Positions 43,342 through 51,526 of a stretch of DNA of 64,000 bases are shown here, piece by piece; within the stretch, counting starts at the first letter, position 1; every line of letters begins with the position of its first letter. The notes under the pieces were generated by a model. The model saw only the letters and a list, made by a program, of their open reading frames with translations. It did not search any database and was not told where the DNA came from. The position numbers were made by a program, and so were the translations under genes. Source of the DNA: Bryobacterales bacterium (GTDB taxonomy: Bacteria > Acidobacteriota > Terriglobia > Bryobacterales > Bryobacteraceae); assembly GCA_003142185.1 (NCBI GenBank), contig PLOR01000104.1:1-64000 (forward strand), written 5' to 3'.

Positions 43342-43565
43342 GAGCGGCAATTAACCTTCCAACGCACGGGGAGTTGACGATCTTGAGCCTAATTGGCACA
43401 GGCAGGAGCAGTAAGGAAATCGCTCGGCATCTGAAGCTCAGCGTGTACACCATCGCGAATCAGCGAAAATATATCTGTGGGAAGCTCGATGTTCATTCGA
43501 CGGCGGAGATCGCGGCCTACTCTCTTACTAGTGGATTCGGCGGAAATCCCCACAGCACAGGTTAA
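43342..43565 (+). pseudogene. Remnant of a LuxR-type helix-turn-helix regulator
   Basis: From 43374 the frame reads LTILSLIGTGRSSKEIARHL then KLSVYTIANQRKYICGKLDVHSTAEIAAYSL, the C-terminal LuxR/GerE helix-turn-helix. The expected start of this domain (ERQLTFQRTG) lies immediately before it in another frame; one missing G in the run near 43368-43371 would join them. The receiver or ligand-binding half is gone. The gene is therefore a frameshifted, truncated relic. Its end abuts the end of the TlpA-like pseudogene on the other strand. Confidence 0.65.
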
Positions 43566-43989
43566 ACCTCAGGGAGATGTATCGAAAAGAAATGTTCTAT
43601 GTCTGACTTCGCGCGCCCCAGGAATGCGCTTTCCAGCTGGCAAGGACCCTCCCGGCAGCGGAAACAACTATCTCCTCCGGCGTGGTGTGCAAGCGGTAGA
43701 GCTTCGCTCCCTCACTAGAAATACCGGTGTAGGCTGGGAACCTGAAATCGTGTTCTGCGACGAATTCTGCCAGTCCATCCGGGGACAACGATATACCAAG
43801 CACCCGATACGACTTGGTAATCGCCGTGACCAGGTATGATACGCTAGGGCTATTTCTCTTGGCCGAAGCTCATCAAGCTCGTCCTGGAGTGCAACGCTTC
43901 GCGTGCCCTACAAGATATTAACTACCACGGAACCCCGCCGCCAGTAGCGGCAGGCCGACGCACAAGCATAACTTCCCCACCCTAGTCAT
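43562..43989 (-). pseudogene. Decayed TlpA/thioredoxin-like gene
   Basis: A start with GGAGG upstream and a signal-like opening (MTRVGKLCLCVGLPLLAAGF) stops after 23 codons. Another frame then reads ALQDELDELR. After an apparent internal loss the original frame continues VLGISLSPDGLAEFVAEHDF and FRFPAYTGISSEGAKLYRL, HTTPEEIVVSAAGRVLASWK, the C-terminal half of a TlpA/AhpC-like redoxin. One missing base after TGGAAAG shifts the end; restored, it reads GAFLGRAKSDIEHFFSIHLP and stops at 43562-43564. The CxxC active-site part is lost. It follows the propeller gene on the same strand. Confidence 0.7.
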
Positions 43990-44026
43990 CACGTTGACCC
44001 TTAGGTTGCTGCCTCCTAACTGGGGC

Positions 44027-45001
44027 TTAGTCGACCGCCTCAAAGAACTCTAGCGTGTTCCGCCTAGTCCCCGACGTCGACCCTACTAGTGTAGTCCCAT
44101 GAGCGCCATATAGAATCCCCCAGCCGTCGCCGCCGCCGACTGTCGCCCATTCCTGGCGATCACGGCCAAGCCGCTCGATATTCCAGCGCTTTGGGCCCTG
44201 AGTCACGGTACTAATAAACACGCCACCGGCATCGGTAATTGCGAACCCAGTTACTTGGGCTACGCCGGTCGGTTTGACGTGGATATCGCTTGACATCTGG
44301 CCGTCCAGCGAGATCTCCACATACCTATTCTCGGGCACGCAGTACCAAGCAACCGATTTTGCAGATGCCCCCAGGTAGTTCCCTAGGTCTAGGAGGTCTG
44401 ACGGGCTGGGGATGTTGCTCTGCAACACAAAGGATCCTATCTCCTGGCCTGTCGGATCAAACCGCCGGATCACGCCGGCTTCTGGACGAAGGGGCGGGTG
44501 AGGCTTAGGACCTCCTGCCTGCCGAACTGCCGATTCGTGTCCCATGGTCCAGATCGTACCGTCCGAGGCGACAGTAACCTTGAACGGATGATAAGGAGTG
44601 GTCCGGATAACGCGCAGGTTGGCTCCATTCGCGGAGAAGATCGCAAGGTAAGGAGCTCCACGGCCTTCGGAGTCGACCGCATCGCCGCAGGCCGCGATGC
44701 TGGCGTCAGTGCCGCGTGCAACGCCGGCAACCGTGACGAGAGTCGCCCCTGTCACACGTAATACGACAGAGGTTGTCAAGCGTCCCTCGTTGTCGAATGC
44801 ACGTAACTGGGGCTGCGCCGTGTTCTCTCCCTCGACGACTAGAAGGGCCCCGCCGGTCCAGGTTGGCACCAGCTTGTTCGCTAAATCGTAAGAGAGCGCA
44901 GTCTCCGATCGCTTCGCGAGCGAGGCCGCACTTAGATCCTGGTGCAGGGTCGAGCATAAAACCACCGCGATTAGCACGCTAGATTCTAAATAGGTGAGCA
45001 T
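44027..45001 (-). CDS. Secreted beta-propeller-like protein
   Basis: 324 aa with a Sec signal (LESSVLIAVVLCSTLHQDLSAASL). The body has repeating short strands typical of six-bladed propellers (LRAFDNEGRL, YLAIFSANGANLRVI, VASDGTIWTMG, VIRRFDPTGQEIGSF, GVFISTVTQGPKRWNIERL). I cannot assign a function. AAGGAG stands 9 bases before the ATG at 44999-45001. Codon use is less GC-biased than in the flanking genes. It lies between a secreted Cys-rich peptide gene and a TlpA-like pseudogene, an arrangement that recalls peptide/propeller/redoxin clusters in other phyla. The gene itself looks intact. Confidence 0.7.
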   Translation of the reverse strand: MLTYLESSVLIAVVLCSTLHQDLSAASLAKRSETALSYDLANKLVPTWTGGALLVVEGENTAQPQLRAFDNEGRLTTSVVLRVTGATLVTVAGVARGTDASIAACGDAVDSEGRGAPYLAIFSANGANLRVIRTTPYHPFKVTVASDGTIWTMGHESAVRQAGGPKPHPPLRPEAGVIRRFDPTGQEIGSFVLQSNIPSPSDLLDLGNYLGASAKSVAWYCVPENRYVEISLDGQMSSDIHVKPTGVAQVTGFAITDAGGVFISTVTQGPKRWNIERLGRDRQEWATVGGGDGWGILYGAHGTTLVGSTSGTRRNTLEFFEAVD

Positions 45002-45392
45002 GAGACTTACTCCTTAGCTGTACGAAACCGGCGTTCTCGTCCGAGCTGAACGCATAATAGTTATATGTTCTCGCCGGGCAGTTTCCAGGGCATGTAAACG
45101 AAAAGAGCTGGGTGTAGCAGACGCCAGTGGCGCCGCAACCCTGGGCCTCGCAGTAGGACTGGGCATGAACCGTGAGGGATATACCAAGGACGGCGGCTAT
45201 ACGATCTATGGCACCTTCTTTCTGAGCGCACGTGTGTTGAGGGGTCCTTCGCTTAAGCTGTTTCTTCAATATAGCATTCGGCCTAACTCCGTCGAAGAAG
45301 GTCGGCAACTTTAGACCAGAGCTGGTGGCAAACTCGACATGGGCCGGCCGGTGTGCTCGCAAGGAGCCGACCCTCAGAGGCACGAGGACCAC
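44979..45392 (-). CDS. Cys-rich secreted peptide, probably decayed at its start
   Basis: The frame contains IAAVLGISLTVHAQS, signal-like, followed by a short Cys-rich tail (YCEAQGCGATGVCYTQLFSF, then TCPGNCPARTYNYYAF) with five Cys. Upstream the same frame is open to about 45452 and reads NTKRQLLPISFLGIAVLLAV, a membrane or signal segment. However, only ACG stands where a start is expected (45450-45452), 6 bases after AAAGGTG. Translation may start at the GTG at 45392, or the original start may have mutated. It overlaps the start of the propeller gene by 23 bases. Function unknown. Confidence 0.45.
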   Translation of the reverse strand: MVLVPLRVGSLRAHRPAHVEFATSSGLKLPTFFDGVRPNAILKKQLKRRTPQHTCAQKEGAIDRIAAVLGISLTVHAQSYCEAQGCGATGVCYTQLFSFTCPGNCPARTYNYYAFSSDENAGFVQLRSKSHAHLFRI

Positions 45393-45886
45393 GGCGAGCA
45401 GGACGGCGATTCCCAGAAACGAGATCGGTAGTAATTGGCGTTTCGTGTTCGTATGTTACACCTTTAATAATGGGCGGTCAATGACCTTTGTAGGGCATTA
45501 TAATAGAATCGTCTTTCTTCAAAGTAAGGGCAAGGAGCGGTTCGACGGCTTCTAAATCCGCGGCTTGCAGTCATCTGTGTGCCGCTTTCAGAAAGCTGCG
45601 CAAGTCCCGCTCGTCAATCTGCGGCAGGCCGGGCGCCACATTGTCCAGTTTCCCTTCACGACGGTTGGCGTAGCGTTCCCAGCGCGGTCGGATGGGCTCA
45701 AAAGACGACGCCACGATTCGTGGTTAGCGGCGGAGCACAGATCGCATGGCTGTTGGATGTAAAGCTCACCGCGCGACCGAGCTTCCTCGATGAACGGGGC
45801 GTGGCCGGTAGGCAACCCGCGCTTCCCAACCACCTCTGGGAGGTGCTGTGGTACGTTGCGTCACTAGGAATGCGTCTTGGGTCCGG
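45393..45886. other. Degenerate region with a possible gene tail
   Basis: No intact gene. On the minus strand 45571-45714 reads VASSFEPIRPRWERYANRRE then GKLDNVAPGLPQIDERDL and RSFLKAAHR before a TGA. This looks like the C-terminal end of a real protein whose upstream part is broken by stops. An overlapping minus-strand frame contains PCDLCSAANHESW but lacks other coding signs. The region is less GC-rich than its surroundings. Confidence 0.4.
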
Positions 45887-47131
45887 CTACCAGAAGTATT
45901 GGCGCACGACCCTCGGCGAACTGGGCGCGCCTGAGATCACCTTCACGTGCAGGACGAGTTGCAGGTTCTTTTTCTGCCAGTCGGGGGGCGCACCGCGCAG
46001 CGCCTCGGCCATCAGGTCGGGATTGGTGACCAGGTCGGCCGCGGCGTCGGTGCCGTATTGGGTGATGCCGGCAAGTTCCACCAACATTGCGTGCGTATCG
46101 GGATGGAAGACGCGCGAGACGATCGCATAGTCTTCCGTGGTATGGCGGTCGCGCGGGAGCGCGGGTAGCACCCACTCCGTGGCTTTGCCATCGTCGGTGA
46201 TTCCGGCCGGGCGGCGGAAGCCGTCGACGAAAAAACGCATCTGATTGCTGATCTGTTTCCACCGCGTGTACGAGAACCCTACCAGGATGGCGGGGCCGGA
46301 ACGGAGGTCGGCGAAGGAGACGTCGTTGCCGAGCTTGACACGATAGGGACGGCCGAGCCGGGTGAGCATCGCGGCGAGGCGGGAGGTTGCAATGAGGTCG
46401 CCGCCGCCCACGAACTGGTCGGTCAGGAGCGTGAAGTCTCCGACGTGCGATGGCGGCGTGATGGACGGGTCGATATCGACACCATACACGGGCACGTAGG
46501 CGGCGCACAACTGCAGGGGCGACGATCCGTTCAGGACGGGCGCCCAGAACTGATTGAACGGCGTGACGGCGGGGCGCGTCAAGACCCAGACCAGAGCGGC
46601 GACGGCGGCCAGGACCATCGCAGCGAGGGCGGCGCGGCGGGGCGTCACAGCGGATTGGCGCCGGGGAGCCGAGGCCGGAAGCGGCGTGGCGGCCGGTGCC
46701 TGGTCGGGACTGACCCCGGGTGCAGGGGATGGCGGACTGTTTACCAGGTGGAACTCGGGGATGTAGGTGCCGGACGGCATTTCGATGCGTACCGGGTTAC
46801 GAGATCCCTGACCGGAATAATAGAGGCCCAGCCGCTTGCGAACCTCGCCGGCTTTGACCCGGACGGTCGCATCGTCGCTGGGATCGTAACTGGTGGGCCG
46901 GCCGAAAACTTCGATGCCAATCGTGCGCTCCTTGAGCATATCGCCATGGCCCTGAAGGGTGTTTTCGACCACATAACGAAGGAAGTCCTGGCTGCGCTTG
47001 CTGGCACGGAATTCGTGACAGGCGAGGACGCGGCTCAATTCCTCGCGGACCTGCTCTTCCGTGACGGATGCGGCCTGCCCCGCGTCCGGCGCCGACCTTG
47101 AAGAAACCTCCGGAGAATGTCCCTGCGACAT
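45887..47131 (-). CDS. Membrane-anchored protein with conserved acidobacterial regulator-like N-domain
   Basis: 414 aa. Residues about 22-130 form a conserved domain (EEQVREELSRVLACHEF, SQDFLRYVVENTLQGHGDML, SYDPSDDATVRVKAGEVRKR, RIEMPSGTYIPEF) that I recall from large acidobacterial families, often coupled to sensory or TPR modules. Its fold is not assigned; a winged-helix-like role is only a guess. A transmembrane helix follows (ALAAMVLAAVAALVWVL, about 170-188). The C-terminal 220 residues are periplasmic and resemble a ligand-binding domain (ILVGFSYTRWKQISNQMRFF). It is divergent from the SIS gene, and operator copy 1 lies between them. Confidence 0.75.
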   Translation of the reverse strand: MSQGHSPEVSSRSAPDAGQAASVTEEQVREELSRVLACHEFRASKRSQDFLRYVVENTLQGHGDMLKERTIGIEVFGRPTSYDPSDDATVRVKAGEVRKRLGLYYSGQGSRNPVRIEMPSGTYIPEFHLVNSPPSPAPGVSPDQAPAATPLPASAPRRQSAVTPRRAALAAMVLAAVAALVWVLTRPAVTPFNQFWAPVLNGSSPLQLCAAYVPVYGVDIDPSITPPSHVGDFTLLTDQFVGGGDLIATSRLAAMLTRLGRPYRVKLGNDVSFADLRSGPAILVGFSYTRWKQISNQMRFFVDGFRRPAGITDDGKATEWVLPALPRDRHTTEDYAIVSRVFHPDTHAMLVELAGITQYGTDAAADLVTNPDLMAEALRGAPPDWQKKNLQLVLHVKVISGAPSSPRVVRQYFW

Positions 47132-47234
47132 GCGCCCACTCGACTCTGCGTTGATTGCTGGTCCGATTCTACCAGATCCGCCAGAATACGCCGGACGCGT
47201 TGAAAATAGTTGAAAATAGTAGTGTTCGGTTATG

Positions 47235-47279
47235 GTAACGAACCAGCCTTAACAGCTTCGCAACCGTTCGGTACTGGAC
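47235..47279 (+). promoter_or_regulatory. Chitin-locus element, copy 1 (before the SIS gene)
   Basis: A 45-base element with conserved blocks GTAACGAAC, TAAC, CGCAACCGTT and ACTGGACA at fixed spacing. It ends 38 bases before the SIS ATG. Copies stand at 49809, 56274 and 63771. The blocks are shared; the bases between them differ. A short direct repeat of GTTGAAAATA lies just upstream (from about 47200). Confidence 0.7.
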
Positions 47280-47317
47280 ATTGAAACTCCGACGGCTCAG
47301 ATTGAAACTTGAGTACC

Positions 47318-48376
47318 ATGTCAAAGATGCTGGAAGAGACCCGCCAGCAGCCGGAAGCGCTGTCGAACACGTTGGAGGACGGGGCCATCCGGCTGCGGGA
47401 ACTGCGCCGTCACCTGGAGGCCAAACGGCCGCGGCTGGTGATTCTGGTGGCACGTGGCACCTCGGACAACGCGGCACAGTTCGGCCGGTATCTGATCGAG
47501 ATCACCACCCACATCCCCGTCTCGCTGGCAGCACCGTCGGTACTGACCCTGTATGCCAGTCCGCTGGATTTGCACGACGTGCTGATGGTGGGGATCTCGC
47601 AATCGGGCGAATCGACCGACACGAACGCGGTGCTGGCGGACGCGCGCAGCCGGGGAGCGACCACTCTGGGGATCACCAACGAACCCAACAGCACGATGGC
47701 GGAGATCTCGGAGTACACGCTGCTGGCGCGAGCCGGGACGGAAGAGAGCGTGGCCGCGACCAAAACGTATACGTGCCAACTCCTGGCGCTGTACCTGGTG
47801 GCGTATGCGCTGGGCGGCGAGGTGTCATTCGACGCGCTGCGCCAGTTGCCGCAGTGTGTGGAAGACGTGCTGGAGATCGAGGACCGTGTGGGCGAGATCG
47901 CCGAGCGTTACATGTACATGACGCGGGCGGTGACGGTGGGCCGCGGCTTGAACTACGCCAATGCGCTGGAGTTCGGCTTGAAGCTGATGGAGACGTGCTA
48001 CGTGGTGACGGAGCGGCTTTCCTCGGCGGACCTGATGCACGGGCCGATCGCGCTGGTGGAACACGCGTTTCCGGTCTTCGTGTTCGCACCTTCGGGAGTC
48101 ACGTGGCAGTCTATTTCCGCGGTGGTGGACATGCTGGAGGACGTGAAGGCAGAGACGCTGGTGATCACCGACGAGAGCAACAGCGAGGCCTGCGCCAAGC
48201 CTGCGCGGCTGATCCGCCTTCCGCACCCAACCGGCAGTTGGGGTGGCCCGCAGGATTTGTACACGCCCATTCCGTACATCGTGCCGGCGCAATTGTTCGC
48301 CGCGCAATTGGCGGAGATCAAGGGGTTGAACCCGGATCGGCCGAGGATGCTGCACAAGATCACCCGGACGATGTAG
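47318..48376 (+). CDS. SIS-domain sugar-phosphate isomerase/deaminase (NagB-II-like)
   Basis: About 352 aa with two SIS domains and no glutamine-amidotransferase domain. First domain: VILVARGTSDNAAQFGRYLIE and VGISQSGESTDTNAVLADA (SQSGES phosphate loop). Second: TVGRGLNYANALEFGLKLMETCY and SSADLMHGPIALVE. It ends near KGLNPDRPRMLHKITRTM, as in GlmS/AgaS/NagB-II proteins. NagB-II enzymes convert glucosamine-6-P to fructose-6-P and ammonia in chitin catabolic loci. The ATG at 47318 is used; TTG at 47309 is possible. The 3' end overlaps the convergent ROK gene by 17 bases. Confidence 0.88.
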   Translation: MSKMLEETRQQPEALSNTLEDGAIRLRELRRHLEAKRPRLVILVARGTSDNAAQFGRYLIEITTHIPVSLAAPSVLTLYASPLDLHDVLMVGISQSGESTDTNAVLADARSRGATTLGITNEPNSTMAEISEYTLLARAGTEESVAATKTYTCQLLALYLVAYALGGEVSFDALRQLPQCVEDVLEIEDRVGEIAERYMYMTRAVTVGRGLNYANALEFGLKLMETCYVVTERLSSADLMHGPIALVEHAFPVFVFAPSGVTWQSISAVVDMLEDVKAETLVITDESNSEACAKPARLIRLPHPTGSWGGPQDLYTPIPYIVPAQLFAAQLAEIKGLNPDRPRMLHKITRTM

Positions 48377-49775
48377 GCCCCGCCGTATCGGAGCCGCGAC
48401 CAGAGGGAGCGGTAATTCTGGGAAGCGTCGCCGCCGCCACTGCCTGCCCGAGGCGTTTCTCCTTTTCGCTGGGCATATGAAGCCGGAGGCCCTCCTCCAC
48501 TTCCGGGAATTCCCGCTGCAAAACCCGGCGCGCGGTCGAGAGGATGACGCCACCTCCCTCTCCGGTCATCACCCGGCCCAGCACCAGCACGTGGCGAAGC
48601 TCATAGAATGCGGCGTACTGAGCGATCGCATAACCCAGATACACGCCGATGGACTCGTAGATTCTCCGGGCGCGCTGGTCGCCCGCGGCCATCAGTTCCT
48701 GAGTCGCGGCCAGCTTCCCGGCCAGCGGCATGCCGGGATCGAGCGCGATGCCCGCGGCGGCCAGAAGCCGGTTGACGGCCTGTTGCGAGAAGTATTGCGA
48801 ACCGACGCCGCCGTCTCGCGACCACTCGTCGAGCGGTGCATTCTGCCGGTAGTCGACCGGCGCGAACGCCAACTCGTTCAGCCAGTCCGTGATGTTGCCC
48901 TGCGGATTGACATACCCGGCGGCCTGGCTGGTGCCCATCGAAATGCCCAGAACGGCCGTGTCTCCCAGCGCCATCGAAGCCGCCAGCGCCGTCACCTCGC
49001 CGTCGTTCGCCACCACGAACGGCACTCCATTCCAGGCCCGCTGGAGCTCGAAAAAAATGCGCCGCACCCGCTGGTCGAACAGGTCGGGGGGCACGCCGCG
49101 AAACAGCGACGCCACGCGGACTTCGTTATCCACGTAAATACCCGCGGCGCTGCCGCCGACGGCGTCGACACGGGGCAGCCGGGCCGCCGCGCGCTGGAGA
49201 GAGTCGTTAATCCCGGCAAAGTGATAGCCGGGATCCGCCTGGAAATAGGGATCCCAGACGACCTCTTCGCTGTGCACCACTTCCCCGTTCATCACGGCTG
49301 CGCACTTGCGGTCGCTGCCGCCCAGGTCGAATCCGATGCGGCAGCCGTCCTGGTGACGTCCGAGCGCAAGCCCGATCTCCTTCGGCTCGGGGGCCCGTTC
49401 ATAGGTCACACCTTCGATCACCATCGGCCGCCCGTATACGCGGCTGCCCATGAAATCGAAATCGAACGCGCGAGCGCCCGTCGCGGAATAGACGCGCTGA
49501 ATGTGAGCCGCCACGCCGGGATCGCCGGCGATGGTCACCTTCCACCCGCCCCTCTGCCATAGGAGGAACTTCACCAGGCGCTCGACGTAGAACTCGTTGG
49601 CCGGACGCGCGCCGGCGAAGATCCCGGTATGGAAGACGGAACGCGAGCCATCCTGCCGCTCGAGAGCAATCGCCAGCTTGCGGGCGTTTCCACCCGCGCG
49701 CACGGCAGCTTGAAAATCGCGGTTCCACAGCGATGCGGGAACGAATTCGGGATCGAGAGGCGGCTTCTCTTGCAT
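48360..49775 (-). CDS. ROK-family sugar kinase-like protein with N-terminal extension
   Basis: 471 aa, about 150 longer than a standard ROK kinase. The actin-like core begins at about residue 145 (CRIGFDLGGSDRKCAAVMNGEV, phosphate-1 loop). It has VDAVGGSAAGIYVDNE, the catalytic Asp in VANDGEVTALA, VLGISMGTSQAAGYV and VLVLGRVMTGEGG. The Zn-binding HxC/CxC cluster of many ROK proteins is not visible, and there is no helix-turn-helix. In this locus it is a good candidate for phosphorylating free GlcNAc released by the phosphorylase. The 145-residue N-terminal part is unassigned. The end overlaps the convergent SIS gene. Confidence 0.82.
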   Translation of the reverse strand: MQEKPPLDPEFVPASLWNRDFQAAVRAGGNARKLAIALERQDGSRSVFHTGIFAGARPANEFYVERLVKFLLWQRGGWKVTIAGDPGVAAHIQRVYSATGARAFDFDFMGSRVYGRPMVIEGVTYERAPEPKEIGLALGRHQDGCRIGFDLGGSDRKCAAVMNGEVVHSEEVVWDPYFQADPGYHFAGINDSLQRAAARLPRVDAVGGSAAGIYVDNEVRVASLFRGVPPDLFDQRVRRIFFELQRAWNGVPFVVANDGEVTALAASMALGDTAVLGISMGTSQAAGYVNPQGNITDWLNELAFAPVDYRQNAPLDEWSRDGGVGSQYFSQQAVNRLLAAAGIALDPGMPLAGKLAATQELMAAGDQRARRIYESIGVYLGYAIAQYAAFYELRHVLVLGRVMTGEGGGVILSTARRVLQREFPEVEEGLRLHMPSEKEKRLGQAVAAATLPRITAPSGRGSDTAGPTSSG

Positions 49776-49808
49776 CAGTCACCATGGTGGACGCCGGCGG
49801 GGCCGCAA

Positions 49809-49854
49809 GTCCAGTTCACAACGGTTATGGCTGCCGTTACAGCATGTTTGTTAC
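49809..49854 (-). promoter_or_regulatory. Chitin-locus element, copy 2 (before the ROK gene)
   Basis: On the minus strand a 46-base element: GTAACAAAC, TAAC, AACCGTT, GTGA, ACTGGAC in the same order and nearly the same spacing as the other copies. It ends 33 bases before the ROK start codon. Confidence 0.7.
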
Positions 49855-49873
49855 GGGGTGAACGTGCGAACTG

Positions 49874-51526
49874 TCAGGGGCTTGGAGACTCCTCGACTTT
49901 CAGGAACTGATCGGCGGCAACGTCCTTGAGGGTCTGCTCCGCGCCTCGCGGCCACCGGATCTCGATGGAGGCGATCTGCTTTTCGCCTCCCAGCCCAAAG
50001 TGCACTCGCTTGTCGCTCGAAGACATGAACCCCGTGCTGACGGATACGTGATTGTAGAGCACGCGGCCCGCAGCGGTGGTGAGCTTTACTTTCGCGCCAA
50101 TGGCGTCGCGGTTGCTATAGCGGCCCACCAGCTCCAGCGTCAGCCAGTGATTGCCGTTGCCGCCCGAGTTGAGGAGGATGCGGGGCCGCTCCATGAGCGA
50201 GGTCACCACCAGGTCCTCGAAGCCGTCGTTGTTGAGATCGCCGATCGCCGATCCGCGCTGATAGCCGGTGCGCAGAAAGCCGGCGCCCATCTGACCGGAC
50301 ACGTCCACGAACTGCTTGCCGCCCAGATTGCGAAACATGGTGTCGTGCTGCCGCGCGTTCGGCTTCACGTTGTCGATGTCGCCGTTGGCGGAGTACAAGT
50401 CCTTCCAGCCGTCGTTATCGTAGTCGATGAAGGCGGCGCTCCAGCCGGAGAGCGGTTGGCTGAGCTGTTGCAACTGGACCTGCTCGGGGACGTAGCGAAA
50501 GAAGTCGCCACGGTTGCGGTAGAGTTGCCAGATCTGCCCCATCAGGTTGTTCGTGAAGATGTCCACGCGGCCGTCGTTGTCGTAGTCTTTGGCGTCGCTG
50601 CCCATGGAGGAGACCGCTTTGGCATCGTCGTTGTAGGCGACGCCGAGCGGCAGGCCCCGGTCTTCGAAGGTGCCGTTTCCCTTGTTGATGAAAAGCGAGT
50701 TCGGCTCGGTGTCGTTGGCGATGAAGACGTCCTGGTAACCGTCGTCGTTGAAGTCGGCGATAGAAATTCCCATTCCCTTGCCCGGCGCGGTGGCGAAGCC
50801 GGACTTCCCGGTCACGTCCTCGAACCGGCCGTGGCCTAGGTTGTGATATAGCCGATGCGATGCACGCGGGTAAAACGTCGGACTGCAGTAGTACTCGACG
50901 CCGTTGACGCTGCATCGCCGGTCGGTTTGCGGCGTCCAGGTTGTGTAATTGGACACTACCAGGTCCAGCAGGCCGTCGTTGTCGTAATCGAACCAGGCCG
51001 CGCCGACGCTCAGCACCCCTGGCGGTTTCCCACCGATGCCCGATTGTTCGGTGACATCGGTGAAGGTTCCGTCGCCGTTGTTGTGATACAGGGTGTTCCG
51101 CCCGGCGCCGCAAATGAAGATGTCCTCGAAGCCGTCATTATCGTAATCGCCCACGGCGACGCCCAGATTGTAGCCGATGTTTTCGCCAAGGAGCCCCGCT
51201 TTCCTGGTCACGTCCTCGAACGTGCCGTCTCCTTTGTTGCGAAGCAGGCAGTTGTAGAACGCGGGGCCGATTTTCTTCATCTCCGGCAACTTCGCGCCGT
51301 TGGTGAAGAAGATGTCCATTTTGCCGTCGTTGTCGTAGTCGAAGATGGCGACGCCGCCGGCCATCGGTTGCACGAAGTACTTCCGCGGCGACAGATCGTT
51401 ATTGGTGATGTAGGAGAACTTCGAGCGTGCGGTGATATCGACGAAGTGCGGCTGCGCCGGTTGGATGGCGATTGCGCCAGCGGCCAAGGCGGCCGCCGCG
51501 CCGGCCGTGAGGAGCGCGGCTCTCAC
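49874..51526 (-). CDS. CRTAC1 family protein (FG-GAP/VCBS repeats with UnbV/ASPIC C-terminus)
   Basis: 550 aa, secreted (MRAALLTAGAAAALAAGAIA signal). It has at least six FG-GAP-type calcium-binding blades, seen as FDYDNDGKMDIFFTN, GDYDNDGFEDIFICG, FDYDNDGLLDLVVSN, ADFNDDGYQDVFIAN, IDYDNDGWKDLYSANG and GDLNNDGFEDLVVTS. The C-terminal ASPIC/UnbV domain reads WLTLELVGRYSNRDAIGAKV and SSSDKRVHFGLGG. Such proteins lie on the cell surface and are common next to TPR and Oar genes in acidobacteria; glycan binding is often proposed. Its ATG overlaps the TPR stop (ATGA). Confidence 0.93.
   Translation of the reverse strand: MRAALLTAGAAAALAAGAIAIQPAQPHFVDITARSKFSYITNNDLSPRKYFVQPMAGGVAIFDYDNDGKMDIFFTNGAKLPEMKKIGPAFYNCLLRNKGDGTFEDVTRKAGLLGENIGYNLGVAVGDYDNDGFEDIFICGAGRNTLYHNNGDGTFTDVTEQSGIGGKPPGVLSVGAAWFDYDNDGLLDLVVSNYTTWTPQTDRRCSVNGVEYYCSPTFYPRASHRLYHNLGHGRFEDVTGKSGFATAPGKGMGISIADFNDDGYQDVFIANDTEPNSLFINKGNGTFEDRGLPLGVAYNDDAKAVSSMGSDAKDYDNDGRVDIFTNNLMGQIWQLYRNRGDFFRYVPEQVQLQQLSQPLSGWSAAFIDYDNDGWKDLYSANGDIDNVKPNARQHDTMFRNLGGKQFVDVSGQMGAGFLRTGYQRGSAIGDLNNDGFEDLVVTSLMERPRILLNSGGNGNHWLTLELVGRYSNRDAIGAKVKLTTAAGRVLYNHVSVSTGFMSSSDKRVHFGLGGEKQIASIEIRWPRGAEQTLKDVAADQFLKVEESPSP

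Noticed and set aside
45588-45833. A minus-strand frame with PCDLC as a thiol-redox protein
   Set aside because: The C-x-x-C stands alone, the end of the frame reads as nonsense, and the overlapping frame has the better protein-like end. It is treated as decayed sequence.
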